In this document: positions 1-9,118 of the stretch, one piece after another
Numbering within the stretch: the stretch's first letter is position 1
How the letters are laid out: each line of letters starts with the position of its first letter
Origin: Rhodoplanes sp963840055
GTDB lineage: Bacteria > Pseudomonadota > Alphaproteobacteria > Rhizobiales > Xanthobacteraceae
Assembly (NCBI GenBank): GCA_963840055.1
Contig: CAWIXM010000054.1
Coordinates: 60,124-124,123, forward strand
Reading direction: 5' to 3'
Length of the DNA: 64,000 nucleotides
Translations under genes and position numbers: made by a program
The notes under the pieces: generated by a model
Told to the model about the DNA's origin: nothing
Database searches by the model: none
The model's input: only the letters and a program-made list of their open reading frames with translations

Positions 1-1
1 T

Positions 2-142
2 ATCGGCGTGCACTTTCCACGCTCGCCCGTCAGGCTCACCGCCAGCATCGATTTGCCGACTGTGGCGGCCCTCCGCATGCGCAGCGGGCGCACGGATGGG
101 TGGGGCTTTGGCATGTATATCCGAAGGTATAATGAAGCATAA
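2..142 (+). other. possible C-terminal end of an ORF cut by the window edge
   Basis: An open frame enters from the left edge and ends at a TAA at 140-142, giving 46 residues with no motif I recognise. The other two forward frames are also open for much of this stretch, so coding is not established. The rest of the stretch up to the caspase-like gene start at 438 shows no supported gene. Confidence 0.2.
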
Positions 143-437
143 TATCGAAGAACGGTTCACGCCTCTTCCAGGTAAGAAATCATTCGTGACATTGGATCGT
201 AGTTCGTAACCGCTTGTGGCGGTTAATGTTCTGATATTCAGCACATTTCGAGCCGCTGATCGTCGCATTCCCGACAAGATTTCGATAATGCTTGCGGTCG
301 CCCCACATTGTCTATATGTGGCGCATAACGATCTTGCCGGGGGGACGCCGGGCCGCCGCGTAGGATTAACCAAGATCAACAGTGCGGGGTTTGGCGCGAC
401 GAGCCGGGCTCGCTCACGTTCTCTTGCTGGAGGTTTC

Positions 438-1418
438 ATGCGAATAGCGAAGTTCGCTGGCGCGCTCGCACTCGCAATCGTGAGCGTTTCGTTGGTGTCG
501 GCCGGGGTCATACGCAAGAACGTGGCGCAGCAGATTGCGCCCGGCACGCAAACCGCCGCCACGACGAGCCGCCCGATCAGCACGGATGGAGTCCGTGTGG
601 CCACGCTCGCTGACGAGCCGGGCAAGGCCGTTGCAGCCGCGCAAGACGGGCGCGCCGCTTTGGATACGTCGCGCGCCGACGGCCCGCTTGTTGCGCTCGT
701 GATCGGCAACGCCGCCTATCGCGACGGAGATGCACCGCTTGTCCAGCCGCTCAATGACGCCCGCGCGATTGCCGACGAGTTGCGTGCGCGCGGGTTCGAC
801 GTCGAGCTCGGCGAGAATTTGCCCAAGCAGGGCATGGAGCGCGCGATCGAGCGGTTTGAGGCGAAGATCACGCCGGGTGCGACCGCGCTCCTGTTCTACA
901 GCGGCTATGGCGTCCAGACCGGCCGCGAGAGCTTCCTGCTTCCCGTCAACGCGCAGATCTGGCGTCCCGAGGATGTGCGGCGCGACGGCGTCGCGCTCGA
1001 GCCGCTGGTCGCCGAGCTGAACGCGCGCGGGGCGAAGCGCAAGCTCGTTATCGTCGACGCCTCGCGGCGCAACCCATTCGAGCGAAGGCTGCGCGGCTTC
1101 TCGTCGGGGCTCGCGCCGATCGCGGCGCCCGAAGGTACGCTCGTGCTCTACGGCGTTGCGCCCGGCAAGGTCGCCGACGACACGCAGACGCCCAACAGCC
1201 TGCTGGTCAACGAACTGCTCGGCCAGCTGCGCACCTCGAGCGGCTCCGCCGAAGACATTTTCAATCGCACCCGCGTCACCGTGGCGCGCGCCTCGAATGG
1301 CGAGCAGGTGCCCGCGGTGTTTTCGGCGCTGGTCGACGACTTCTACTTCTCGCCGCCGGCAGATCCGGAACCTGCGAAGCCGGCGAAGCCGTCGCGCGCG
1401 CGCCAGAGCCGGCGCTAG
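438..1418 (+). CDS. caspase-like (peptidase C14 fold) protein without the catalytic dyad
   Basis: This 326-residue protein starts with a hydrophobic segment (residues about 6-22) that could be a signal peptide or anchor, followed by a low-complexity linker and a caspase-like p20 domain (about 84-285). The fold is recognised from the ALVIGNAAY strand, the LLFYSGYGVQ strand and the VIVDASRRNPF strand. In active family members these carry GHG and DAC; here the His position is Tyr157 and the Cys position is Ser209, so peptidase activity is not expected. I chose ATG 438 over an in-frame start at 216 because GGAGG lies just upstream and the signal-like segment then sits at the N-terminus. A longer paralogue with the same kind of substitution lies at 48742-50193. 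The role is unknown; a binding or scaffold function is inference. Confidence 0.8.
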   Translation: MRIAKFAGALALAIVSVSLVSAGVIRKNVAQQIAPGTQTAATTSRPISTDGVRVATLADEPGKAVAAAQDGRAALDTSRADGPLVALVIGNAAYRDGDAPLVQPLNDARAIADELRARGFDVELGENLPKQGMERAIERFEAKITPGATALLFYSGYGVQTGRESFLLPVNAQIWRPEDVRRDGVALEPLVAELNARGAKRKLVIVDASRRNPFERRLRGFSSGLAPIAAPEGTLVLYGVAPGKVADDTQTPNSLLVNELLGQLRTSSGSAEDIFNRTRVTVARASNGEQVPAVFSALVDDFYFSPPADPEPAKPAKPSRARQSRR

Positions 1419-1427
1419 CCGTCCGCG

Positions 1428-1533
1428 CTAGAGCGAATTCCGTTCCGGTGGAATCGGAATTCGCTCTTGTTTTCCTTTAGTGGTCGCATTTTCTGCGGCG
1501 AACCGGTTCCCACTTCGCCGGAAAATGTTCTAG
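1428..1533. repeat. dispersed repeat R1, copy 1 (about 105 bp)
   Basis: The segment contains the palindrome GAGCGAATTCCG...CGGAATTCGCTC and ends in a motif around AACCGGTTCCCACTTCGCCGG. A closely similar copy in opposite orientation lies at 42581-42685. Both are intergenic and each follows a gene end, as expected of short interspersed palindromic elements in this bacterial group. Confidence 0.8.
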
Positions 1534-1554
1534 CGGTCCGCGTTAGCGGTCACC

Positions 1555-3213
1555 TCACCCCAAATTCAGCTCGGTAAAGAAGTCGTTGCCCTTGTCGTCG
1601 GTGACGATGAAGGCGGGGAAGTTCTCCACCTCGATGCGCCAGATCGCCTCCATGCCGAGCTCGGGATATTCGATGCACTCGACCTTCTTGATGCAGTGCT
1701 CGGCGAGATTGGCCGCCGCCCCGCCGATCGAGGCGAGATAGAAGCCGCCGTGCTTCTTGCAGGCCTCGCGCACCGCCGAGGAGCGGTTGCCCTTCGCCAC
1801 CATCACCATCGAGCCGCCGAGCGCCTGGAAGTCGTGCACGAAGGAATCCATGCGCCCCGCGGTGGTCGGACCGAACGAGCCCGACGCATAGCCTTCCGGC
1901 GTTTTCGCCGGTCCGGCGTAGTAGACCGGGTGGTTGAGGAAGTAGTCGGGAAGGCTTTCGCCCTTCTCCACGCGCTCGCGCAGCTTGGCGTGCGCGAGGT
2001 CGCGCGCGACGACCATCGGCCCTGACAGCGACAGCCGCGTCTTGATCGGGTGCTTGGTCAGCTCCGCGACGATCTCTTTCATCGGCCGGTTGAGATCGAT
2101 CTTCACCACCGTGCCGCCGAGCTGCGCCTCGTTCACCTCCGGCAGATATTGCGCCGGGTTGCGCTCCAGTTCTTCGATATAGACGCCGTCGTGCGTGACT
2201 TTGCCCAGCGCCTGGCGGTCGGCCGAGCACGACACGCCGATTCCGATCGGCAGCGACGCGCCATGGCGCGGCAGCCGCACCACCCGCACGTCGTGGCAGA
2301 AATATTTGCCGCCGAATTGCGCGCCGACGCCGGTCGCCTGCGTCATCTTGTGGACCTCGGCCTCCAGTTCGAGATCGCGGAAGGCATGGCCGTCCATCGA
2401 TCCTTGCGTCGGCAGGCCGTCGAGATACTTCACCGAGGCGAGCTTGACCGTCTTCATGTTGAGCTCGGCCGAGGTGCCGCCGATCACGATTGCGAGGTGA
2501 TAAGGCGGGCAGGCGGCGGTGCCGAGCGCGAGAATCTTCTCTTTGAGGAAAGCGAGCATGCGGTCGCGCGTGAGCATCGACGGCGTCGCCTGATAGAGGA
2601 ACGATTTGTTGGCCGAGCCGCCGCCCTTGGCGATGAACAGGAATTTGTAGGCTTGGTCGTAGTCGCCGGCGCCTTCGGCGTAGAGTTCGATCTGGGCGGG
2701 CAGGTTGTTCTTGGTATTGGCCTCCTCGAAGGTGGAGAGCGGGGCGAGCTGCGAGTAGCGCAGGTTCTTCTTGTGGTAGGCGTCGCGCGCCCCCTCGGCG
2801 AGCGCGGCCTCGTCCTCGCCGTCGGTCCACACCAAACGGCCTTTCTTGCCCATGACAATGGCGGTGCCGGTGTCCTGGCACATGGGCAGCACGCCGCCCG
2901 CGGCGATGTTGGCGTTCTTCAGGAAGTCATAGGCGACGAAGCGGTCGTTGTCGGAGGCCTCCGGGTCGTCGATGATTTTGCGCAGCTGCTTGAGATGGGC
3001 GGGACGCAGGAAATGGTTGATGTCGACGAAGGCGGTCTCGGCCAAAAGCCGCAGCGCCTCGCGCTCGATCACGAGGAATTCCTTGCCGAACGCTTTTTCG
3101 ACGCGCACGCCCTCGGCCGTCAGCTTGCGGTAGGGCGTCGTATCTTTGGCCAGCGGAAACAACGGGTTATGGCGATAGGGCGGGAGCGTAGGCGGCGTGA
3201 CAGGGGCGTTCAT
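1555..3213 (-). CDS. fumA: class I (iron-sulfur) fumarate hydratase
   Basis: The 552-residue product matches single-chain class I fumarases, which hydrate fumarate to L-malate in the TCA cycle using an oxygen-sensitive [4Fe-4S] cluster. The three cluster cysteines expected for the family are visible: Cys112 in MCQDTGTA, Cys235 in AACPPYH and Cys329 in VSCSAD. The N-terminal alpha domain and C-terminal beta domain are both present and the length is normal. It stands alone, convergent with the caspase-like gene and upstream on the minus strand of nothing obviously co-transcribed. Some members also act on related hydroxy acids, so fumarase is the best but not the only reading; the symbol follows the class I family. 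Confidence 0.93.
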   Translation of the reverse strand: MNAPVTPPTLPPYRHNPLFPLAKDTTPYRKLTAEGVRVEKAFGKEFLVIEREALRLLAETAFVDINHFLRPAHLKQLRKIIDDPEASDNDRFVAYDFLKNANIAAGGVLPMCQDTGTAIVMGKKGRLVWTDGEDEAALAEGARDAYHKKNLRYSQLAPLSTFEEANTKNNLPAQIELYAEGAGDYDQAYKFLFIAKGGGSANKSFLYQATPSMLTRDRMLAFLKEKILALGTAACPPYHLAIVIGGTSAELNMKTVKLASVKYLDGLPTQGSMDGHAFRDLELEAEVHKMTQATGVGAQFGGKYFCHDVRVVRLPRHGASLPIGIGVSCSADRQALGKVTHDGVYIEELERNPAQYLPEVNEAQLGGTVVKIDLNRPMKEIVAELTKHPIKTRLSLSGPMVVARDLAHAKLRERVEKGESLPDYFLNHPVYYAGPAKTPEGYASGSFGPTTAGRMDSFVHDFQALGGSMVMVAKGNRSSAVREACKKHGGFYLASIGGAAANLAEHCIKKVECIEYPELGMEAIWRIEVENFPAFIVTDDKGNDFFTELNLG

Positions 3214-3323
3214 GGGCGAGGTCCTGGCCTGGGTTCTTCTTTAGAAGCTTTGCGACTTATAGGACGTTTGCAACGGCCTGGGAAAGGCGGGGCGTGCGCG
3301 CCGCGCCGGTAGGGCCGTACTAA

Positions 3324-3653
3324 TTACCGCGCGAGGCCCAGAACAATAAGCAGTGCGCGGTCGAGATCGGCCAATTGATCGGGATCGAGCCGACCGACGG
3401 CTTCGCGCACACGGTCGCGACGGAGCGCCGTGATCTTGTCTGTCATGATTTGCGATCGCGCGCGGAGCCTGTTTGCCGGCGTGGGCTCGATCACGGGTCG
3501 AATACGGCCGGCGCGAGCGACCGCCGACGACAGAGGGCACACAATGATCGAAGTCGTTCTGTCGCCGAGTTCGTTCGCCTGTACGATGACTGCGGGGCGC
3601 GGCTTGCCGAACTCGTCCGGCGCGACCACGATGACGACGTCACCGCGCTTCAC
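3324..3653 (-). CDS. MazF/PemK-family toxin (endoribonuclease)
   Basis: This 109-residue protein begins with the family signature VKRGDVVIVV and GKPRPAVIVQ and carries the later strand TSIIVCPLSS. MazF toxins are sequence-specific mRNA interferases neutralised by a cognate antitoxin. I place the start at GTG 3653 rather than the longer ATG at 3689 because the GTG overlaps the antitoxin stop as GTGA (start 3653-3651, stop 3652-3650), the classic arrangement for translational coupling in toxin-antitoxin pairs. Confidence 0.85.
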   Translation of the reverse strand: MKRGDVVIVVAPDEFGKPRPAVIVQANELGDRTTSIIVCPLSSAVARAGRIRPVIEPTPANRLRARSQIMTDKITALRRDRVREAVGRLDPDQLADLDRALLIVLGLAR

Positions 3654-3901
3654 GGCCAATCGCGCGGATCGCGCACCGCGTCGAGCCAATCGTCAAGCGC
3701 GGCATTGTCGGGATGGCGCGCAAGCTGCGCCGCTTCGCGCCGAATCGCCGCGCGTACGCTGGCGTCGCGCAGGTCCGGCACCCAATGCTGCACCGGGCGC
3801 AGCCCTTGAGCCCGCAGGCGTTCGCGCCGCGCCTGCATGCGCTCGCGCGGCGTCTTGGCGCGGCTCCTGGTGACGCGGCGCTTGTTGCGTTCGATGGACA
3901 T
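3650..3901 (-). CDS. antitoxin of the MazF pair (MazE-like, DUF3018 type)
   Basis: An 83-residue, Arg-rich protein whose N-terminal half is very basic (residues 1-36), followed by the WVPDLRD motif and an acidic tail (DDWLDAVRDPRDW). This matches short DUF3018-type antitoxins that bind DNA with the N-terminus and clamp the toxin with the C-terminus. Start ATG 3901 has GAGGAGAG upstream. The gene precedes and overlaps the toxin gene by four bases, so the two form an operon that is probably autoregulated, as is usual for this class. Confidence 0.78.
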   Translation of the reverse strand: MSIERNKRRVTRSRAKTPRERMQARRERLRAQGLRPVQHWVPDLRDASVRAAIRREAAQLARHPDNAALDDWLDAVRDPRDWP

Positions 3902-3996
3902 AGACAGCCGCTCTCCTCGGTTGCGTAACATGTTACTCAGGTGAGGGCTGGCCGCAACACCGGCCCCGCCAGCGTCCGCCACCGCCACCGCCTTGG

Positions 3997-5294
3997 TCAG
4001 GGGCTGATGCCGGCGACGGCGGTGCGCGCGGGCCCGCGGATCCGGTATCCGACCAGCAGGACGGCGACGACAGACAATCCGGGGCACGCCGTGATGATGG
4101 CGAGCCCGGCGTGGAAGCTATTCGTCAGCTCGAGCGTCCAGCCGACGATCGACGGCCCGAGAAAGCCGCCGAGATTGCCGACCGAATTGATGAGCGCAAT
4201 GCCGCCGGCGGCGGCGGTGCGGGTGAGGAAGATGGGCGGCAGGCCCCAGAACGGCCCAAGCGTCGCATAGATGCCGACGGTCGCTATGCCGAGCGCTGTG
4301 AGCTCCGGCCAGCCCGCGGGCACGGTGATCGCGGCGACGAGGCCGGCAGCGGCAAGAAGCGTCGGCAGCGCCACGTGCCAGACGCGCTCGCCCTTGCGGT
4401 CGCTGCGCCGGCCCCACACCAGCATCGCCACGGCGCTGGCGAGATAGGGCAGCGCCGTCAGGACGCCGACCTGCGCGATAGAGAAACCGAGCCCGCGGAT
4501 GAGCTGCGGCAGCCACAGGCCGACGCCGTACAGCCCGACCACGATGCCGAAATAGGTGAGGCAGAGGAGCCATACCCGGCCGTCGACATGGTGGGGCCCA
4601 GCGCAGCACGGACTTGGTGCACATGGCGAGCGCGATCCTCGGCGAGGCGCGCAGCCACGGTCGCGCGTTCCTCCTCGGTCAGCCATCGGGCGGTCGCCGG
4701 CCCGTCAGGCAACAAAGCCAGCACCGCAAAGCCGAGCGCACAGGCCGGCAAACCTTCGATGATGAACAGCCATTGCCATCCGGCGAGCCCGAGAAACCCG
4801 TGGGCCGAGAGGATCAGGCTCGAAATGGGCGCGCCGATCGCGCTCGCGAGCGGGACCGCCATCATGAACAGGCCGACGAACCGCGCCAGCCGCACCTGCG
4901 GAAACCAGGTGGTGAGATAGAGGATCATGCCGGGCAGGAAGCCGGCCTCGGCGACGCCGAGCAGAAAGCGCAGCACGAAGAAGCTCACCGGTCCCTTCAC
5001 GAAAGCCATGGCGGCCGAAATGAGCCCCCACGTCACCATGATGCGAAAGATCCACAAGCGCGCGCCGACGCGCTCCAGGATCAGGTTGCTGGGCACCTCG
5101 AAGAGGAAATAGCCGAAGAAGAAGATGCCGGCGCCCCAGCCATAGACTGTCGGCGACAGGCCGAGATCGGCGTTCATGGTGAGCGCCGCGAAGCTGATGT
5201 TCACCCGGTCCAGGAACGCGACCAGGTAGAGCACCATCATGAACGGGATCAGCCGCAACGCGATCTTTTTATAGAGCGCCTCGTCGGGGACCAT
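3997..5294 (-). pseudogene. MFS transporter of the anion:cation symporter (ACS) type, frameshifted
   Basis: The N-terminal part (start ATG 5294, AAGGAAAG upstream) encodes about six membrane segments with the motif FLDRVNISFA and a central loop ending near RARHVHQVRAALG. The frame then goes off, and the remaining segments (RVWLLCLTYFGIVVG onward, through LPQLIRGLGFS and the last helices) continue in another frame down to a stop at 3997. The junction is at about 4585-4600. Together the two frames give a normal-length permease of about 430 residues. Relatives import tartrate, phthalate or other organic anions; the substrate cannot be assigned. Either the gene is broken or a single-base sequence error lies here. 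Confidence 0.85.
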
Positions 5295-5482
5295 TCTGCT
5301 TTCCTTCGCGGGCCGAGTTCGGGAGCCGGGTTTGGGGGCTGGGTTTGGGAGTCAGGTTTGGCTGCACCGGGCCTCTTTCTCCGAACCGGCGCCCGGAGGC
5401 AACAGCCTATATCGGCAGCATCGCTTTTCTCGTCGCCGCTTGGTCACACGCCTTTGGCGCGGCGCGGCAATGACGAGCGCGT

Positions 5483-6161
5483 TTACAGCAATTGGTCCAG
5501 AAACATCAGCCCGACAAATCCAGCGAAGAATGCGATCGGCATGACAGCCGTGTCCTTCATTCGGTGCGCTTCCTTCAGCAACTCTTCGGTGACGAGATAA
5601 AGCAGCGCGATCAAACCGAAAGCATAGAATCCGCCAAGTATATGCGGGGACAAGCCGCCCATTGAGAGTCCTGACAGCGGTGCCGATCGGAAGCGCGAAC
5701 GCGACGCAGGCGGTGATGGCGATCACGCCCACCTTTGAGCCGCGTCCGAATCCCGCCGCGACCGACAGGCCGAGAAACAACAGTTCCAAAGTCAGGGCGA
5801 TCGTCAAAAGCAGCCCCTGTCTGACACCGTGCAGGAAGCTCAGCCCGAGAACAAAGCCATCGATAAAGACATCAACAACCGATGCGAAGGTGAGTCCGAT
5901 CGGCCCGCGCAACCGATTATCCGCCGATTGCAACAGGACCATCGCGGCGATGCCGAGTACTGAGCCAATAAACGCAGGCAGAGGAGCATGCGCATTTATG
6001 ACATCGGGGAGTATTTCAACCGCCGCGGCGGAAAAGACCACGCCGGCAGCGAGGTGCTGGACGACACTGCGAAGCCACCCCGAGGGGGGGTAAAAGGCGG
6101 TCATCGCGCCGCCGAGCAACGCGGCTAGGACTGGAACGATCGTGTAGAGCAGAGCTGCCAA
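5483..6161 (-). pseudogene. ZIP-like metal transporter, frameshifted near the C-terminus
   Basis: From ATG 6161 the frame encodes hydrophobic segments of a ZIP-like transporter, including VVDVFIDGFVLGLSF and LTLELLFLGLSV, the places where the family carries metal-binding residues. After PIGTAVRTLNG (about 5655-5685) the reading frame switches. The true C-terminus lies in the next frame, reading LSMGGLSPHILGGFYAFGL, then EELLKEAHRMKD, then FLDQLL and a stop at 5483-5485. Staying in the original frame instead gives a polar, non-family tail. ZIP proteins move divalent metals into the cytoplasm. This is the second frameshifted transporter within 2.2 kb. Confidence 0.75.
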
Positions 6162-6268
6162 CCGATATTCCCCCCCGTGTCGTTCGCGACACTATATCGA
6201 CGTGCAGTGTTGATACAGCCCTGACTAATTCGGTGGGCCACGACGACGAAAGTTTCGCGTAATTTTGC

Positions 6269-6341
6269 GTAGGGCGGAATAGCGAAGCGTCTTCCGCCGT
6301 TCATGGGACGGCGGGTTACGGCTTCGCCTGGCCGGCCCTAC
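6269..6341. repeat. dispersed repeat R2, copy 1
   Basis: A 73-bp palindromic segment with the core GGCGGAATAGCGAAGCGT and a closing arm GGCGGGTTACGGCTTCGCC. A second copy lies at 10678-10747. It sits in the space between the ClC gene and the ZIP-like gene. Confidence 0.8.
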
Positions 6342-6361
6342 GGTCGATGAATGCGGTGGGT

Positions 6362-7702
6362 TTAGCTCGGCTCAACCCGTCCTACTTGCTCCTGACGTTT
6401 CCGTTCACGTTGAATCGTAAGCTCGCGCAAGGAGTCGTAAATCGGTGGGTTGCCGAGCAGCGTCGGCACAAGCATGGCCATAAAGCATGCGCCGAGCATA
6501 GGAAGGAGCATTGTGACATTCGCGGTCATCTCGGTGACCAGCACGATACCGGTTAGCGGCGCGCGGACCACGCCTGCAAAAAATGCGGCCATCCCAACGA
6601 CGGCGAAGCCCACAGGCTGAATATCCAGCCCAGGAAACATTGCGTGGCATGCTGTCCAAAACAGCAGGCCAGATTGCGCGCCGAGAACCAGCAAAGGCGC
6701 GAATAGCCCGCCCGGTGTGTTGGCTGCATATGATATCGCGCCGAGCCCAAATCTGATAAAAAAGGCAAGAAGGACGACGCCGAGCGACTCCCCGCCAACG
6801 AGTATTTGCGCCGTAATTGCGTCCCCGCCTCCGACCAGGGCCGGTGTGAACCACGCCAGCGTTCCAACCGCACCGCCAATTAGTGCCGCGCGCAATTCCA
6901 CCGGCAACCATGTCAGCCGCTCGGCCGCCGCGAGGGTGGCGAGCAATGAGCGGTTGTAGGCGATCGCCAGCAAACCGGCGATTCCGCCAAGAACATAAAA
7001 CAGCGGCTGCGCTGCGGCGGCCGGAAAATGCAGCGGCGCGACTTGGAAATCGGGTGCTTCACCCAGAAGCACCCTCGCGACCGAAATCGCCGTAGCCGAT
7101 GCGGCAAGCGCAGCTATGGCAGTCCGACGCTCGAATTTCTGCATCAGTTCTTCGAGCACAAAAACCGCGCCGGCAATCGGTGCATTGAAGGCGGTCGCTA
7201 AACCAGCGCCCGCTCCCGCCGCCAACAGCACCCGCCAATCCGGCCAGCCACAGCCGACCATGCGGCCAATGAAAACCGCTATGCTTGCGCCCATTTGAAC
7301 GCTCGGGCCTTCGCGGCCGAGCGCGAGGCCCGAGCCGATTGCGAGTACTCCTCCAACAAATTTAATCGGCGCCAAGCCATATGGCGCAGGCGGCACTTGC
7401 CCGTGCAAGACCGCTTCAGCATGCGGAATTCCACTGCCCGATGCTTGCGGTGAGAACCGCCGGACCAGCCACGCGGCGAAGCAAGTTGCCGAGCCACATG
7501 TGATCACAAGAACCAGGAATCCCAGGGCGGCGTGTCCATGCGCCCAGACGATCAGAATATTGCGCAACTCATCCGCACGCGCCAAAGTCAGGCGAAACAG
7601 CGCTCCGACAAGTCCGGCCGCGGCGCCGACGACGAGCGCCAGAGCCGCCAGCGCCAGCAAGCTGCCCTCTTTTTCGGAGGAGGACGTGGGGTCGCAAGTC
7701 AT
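6362..7702 (-). CDS. ClC-family chloride/proton exchanger
   Basis: A 446-residue polytopic membrane protein with the three anion-selectivity signatures of the ClC family: GSGIPHAE (residues 88-95), GREGPSVQMG (129-138) and a later helix N-terminal region with APLTGIVLVTEMT. Glu131 corresponds to the gating glutamate, and Glu184/Glu185 in VLEELMQKF fall at the internal proton-glutamate position, which favours an exchanger rather than a channel. No CBS domains follow, as in bacterial ClcA-like proteins. These exchangers help with acid resistance or anion balance. The patatin gene lies 93 bp downstream on the same strand. Confidence 0.9.
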   Translation of the reverse strand: MTCDPTSSSEKEGSLLALAALALVVGAAAGLVGALFRLTLARADELRNILIVWAHGHAALGFLVLVITCGSATCFAAWLVRRFSPQASGSGIPHAEAVLHGQVPPAPYGLAPIKFVGGVLAIGSGLALGREGPSVQMGASIAVFIGRMVGCGWPDWRVLLAAGAGAGLATAFNAPIAGAVFVLEELMQKFERRTAIAALAASATAISVARVLLGEAPDFQVAPLHFPAAAAQPLFYVLGGIAGLLAIAYNRSLLATLAAAERLTWLPVELRAALIGGAVGTLAWFTPALVGGGDAITAQILVGGESLGVVLLAFFIRFGLGAISYAANTPGGLFAPLLVLGAQSGLLFWTACHAMFPGLDIQPVGFAVVGMAAFFAGVVRAPLTGIVLVTEMTANVTMLLPMLGACFMAMLVPTLLGNPPIYDSLRELTIQRERKRQEQVGRVEPS

Positions 7703-7795
7703 TACGGCTGCTTGTCGGCGGGTCCGGTTGGTGGGCGAATTAGATGAAGCTGCGCGATTAAAGTGCGCGAAGGGCGGTGGCCTCAGCCAAAAGCG

Positions 7796-8887
7796 TCAAG
7801 CCCAGAATTTCCGGATCTTGTCGGCTTCGACCTTGGCGCGCTCATATCCGGCCCGTAGCGCCGGCTCTATCTCGGCGGGATCCAGCAGGTTCACCCCGGG
7901 GGGCGTACCGGCAATGATCAACATAGCTTGGGTCCCTGTCGCCAGCAGAGCGTCGATCTCTTTGTTGATGTTGTGCGGGATGCCGCTCAACAGGCTGCCC
8001 TCGTATCCATTGGTCAGGGTGATGACAATCGCGCGCTTGGAGCCGGCGACGAGATCGGTGTGCGCCCAGGTTTTGCAGATGCCGCCATCCATGCAGTACC
8101 GCTGGCCAAGCAAGGTCGGGCCGATCACGCCGGGCAGCGACGAGCTCGCCCCTGTCGCGTGGGCGAGCGGAATGTTGTTCTTGCGCGCGACCGCTTGGCC
8201 GACGACCAGCCGCTCGCCCGAGTAGCAGTCGTTGGCCGTCGTGTACATCTTTGCGACCGGCCAGCCGGTCTTGCTGTCGTCGGTCAACAGCGCGGCCAGC
8301 CGCTCGACCGCCGGTCCGTTCAGCCGGTTGTCGGCGGCGAGCGCGGCATGGCCGATGGCGCGGATTGAGGCTGGGTCACCGTTCTTGACGCTGAAGTTGA
8401 TCTCCCGCGCCCGCTTCTGGCTGATGTTGGGGCTGGCGACCGGCGCAAGCTTTGCGAACAGCGACGGGAAATGACCGAAGAAATTGAACTCCCGCCGCAA
8501 GTGCTGGAAGTGCCCGGACGTCAAAGACGAGCCCGCATAGGCGCCGGCCGATGTTCCGACGACCATCTCGGCGACATTGAGGTCGACGCCCAGTTCAAAG
8601 AGGCCGTGGAAGAAGCCGCAATACCAGGCGATGTAATACTCCCCGCCGCCACCGAGAACCAGGGTGCGATCGAGCCCTTTGGCGAGGTCGGAAACCGTGG
8701 GTGTCTCGGGGACCGGTCGGACCATTCCGTCGTCGGCAAACAGCTTGGCCGAGATCTCGGCCGCCATTGCGTCCACCGCGCAAACGTCGGCGGCATTCGC
8801 CGGCGACGGCGCCGCTTCGCCACTGGCGACCACACCGGAGATGGCGGCCGCAGCCGCTCCCATAAAGCCGCGTCGAGAGGATGTCAT
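7796..8887 (-). CDS. Tat-exported patatin-like phospholipase
   Basis: From ATG 8887 the product has 363 residues and starts with a twin-arginine signal (SRRGFMGAAAAA). The patatin domain follows: oxyanion-hole glycines in LVLGGGGEYY (78-85), the nucleophile elbow GTSAG with Ser113, and the catalytic Asp in YCMDGG near the C-terminus, forming a Ser-Asp dyad. Patatins hydrolyse acyl esters of phospholipids. A longer in-frame start at 9010 would bury the signal, so I reject it. An exported patatin suggests action on envelope or extracellular lipids; the substrate is not evident. Confidence 0.85.
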   Translation of the reverse strand: MTSSRRGFMGAAAAAISGVVASGEAAPSPANAADVCAVDAMAAEISAKLFADDGMVRPVPETPTVSDLAKGLDRTLVLGGGGEYYIAWYCGFFHGLFELGVDLNVAEMVVGTSAGAYAGSSLTSGHFQHLRREFNFFGHFPSLFAKLAPVASPNISQKRAREINFSVKNGDPASIRAIGHAALAADNRLNGPAVERLAALLTDDSKTGWPVAKMYTTANDCYSGERLVVGQAVARKNNIPLAHATGASSSLPGVIGPTLLGQRYCMDGGICKTWAHTDLVAGSKRAIVITLTNGYEGSLLSGIPHNINKEIDALLATGTQAMLIIAGTPPGVNLLDPAEIEPALRAGYERAKVEADKIRKFWA

Positions 8888-9118
8888 TATCGAGCACTCC
8901 GCCGCTGCGTCGCCCATTGAAATCGAACCGTCTGCGCCGAGCGCTGTCATGAACGCGCGCCGCCTCACGCCTACCTGTAAGCACAAGAGAGCGGCACAGT
9001 AGCGGCTCAAATCGGTATCCGGAAGGGGTCCGCATGGTCGGCCCTGCCCATGGATTGCCGGTGGGCTACGCTGGCTCGGCTTGCGATGCTATCGTCGATG
9101 CTTCACCGTGGAGCAGCC

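Noticed and set aside
2050..3312. 420-codon open frame on the plus strand over fumarase
   Set aside because: It lies opposite a gene with clear class I fumarase motifs and its product is a low-complexity shadow caused by high GC.
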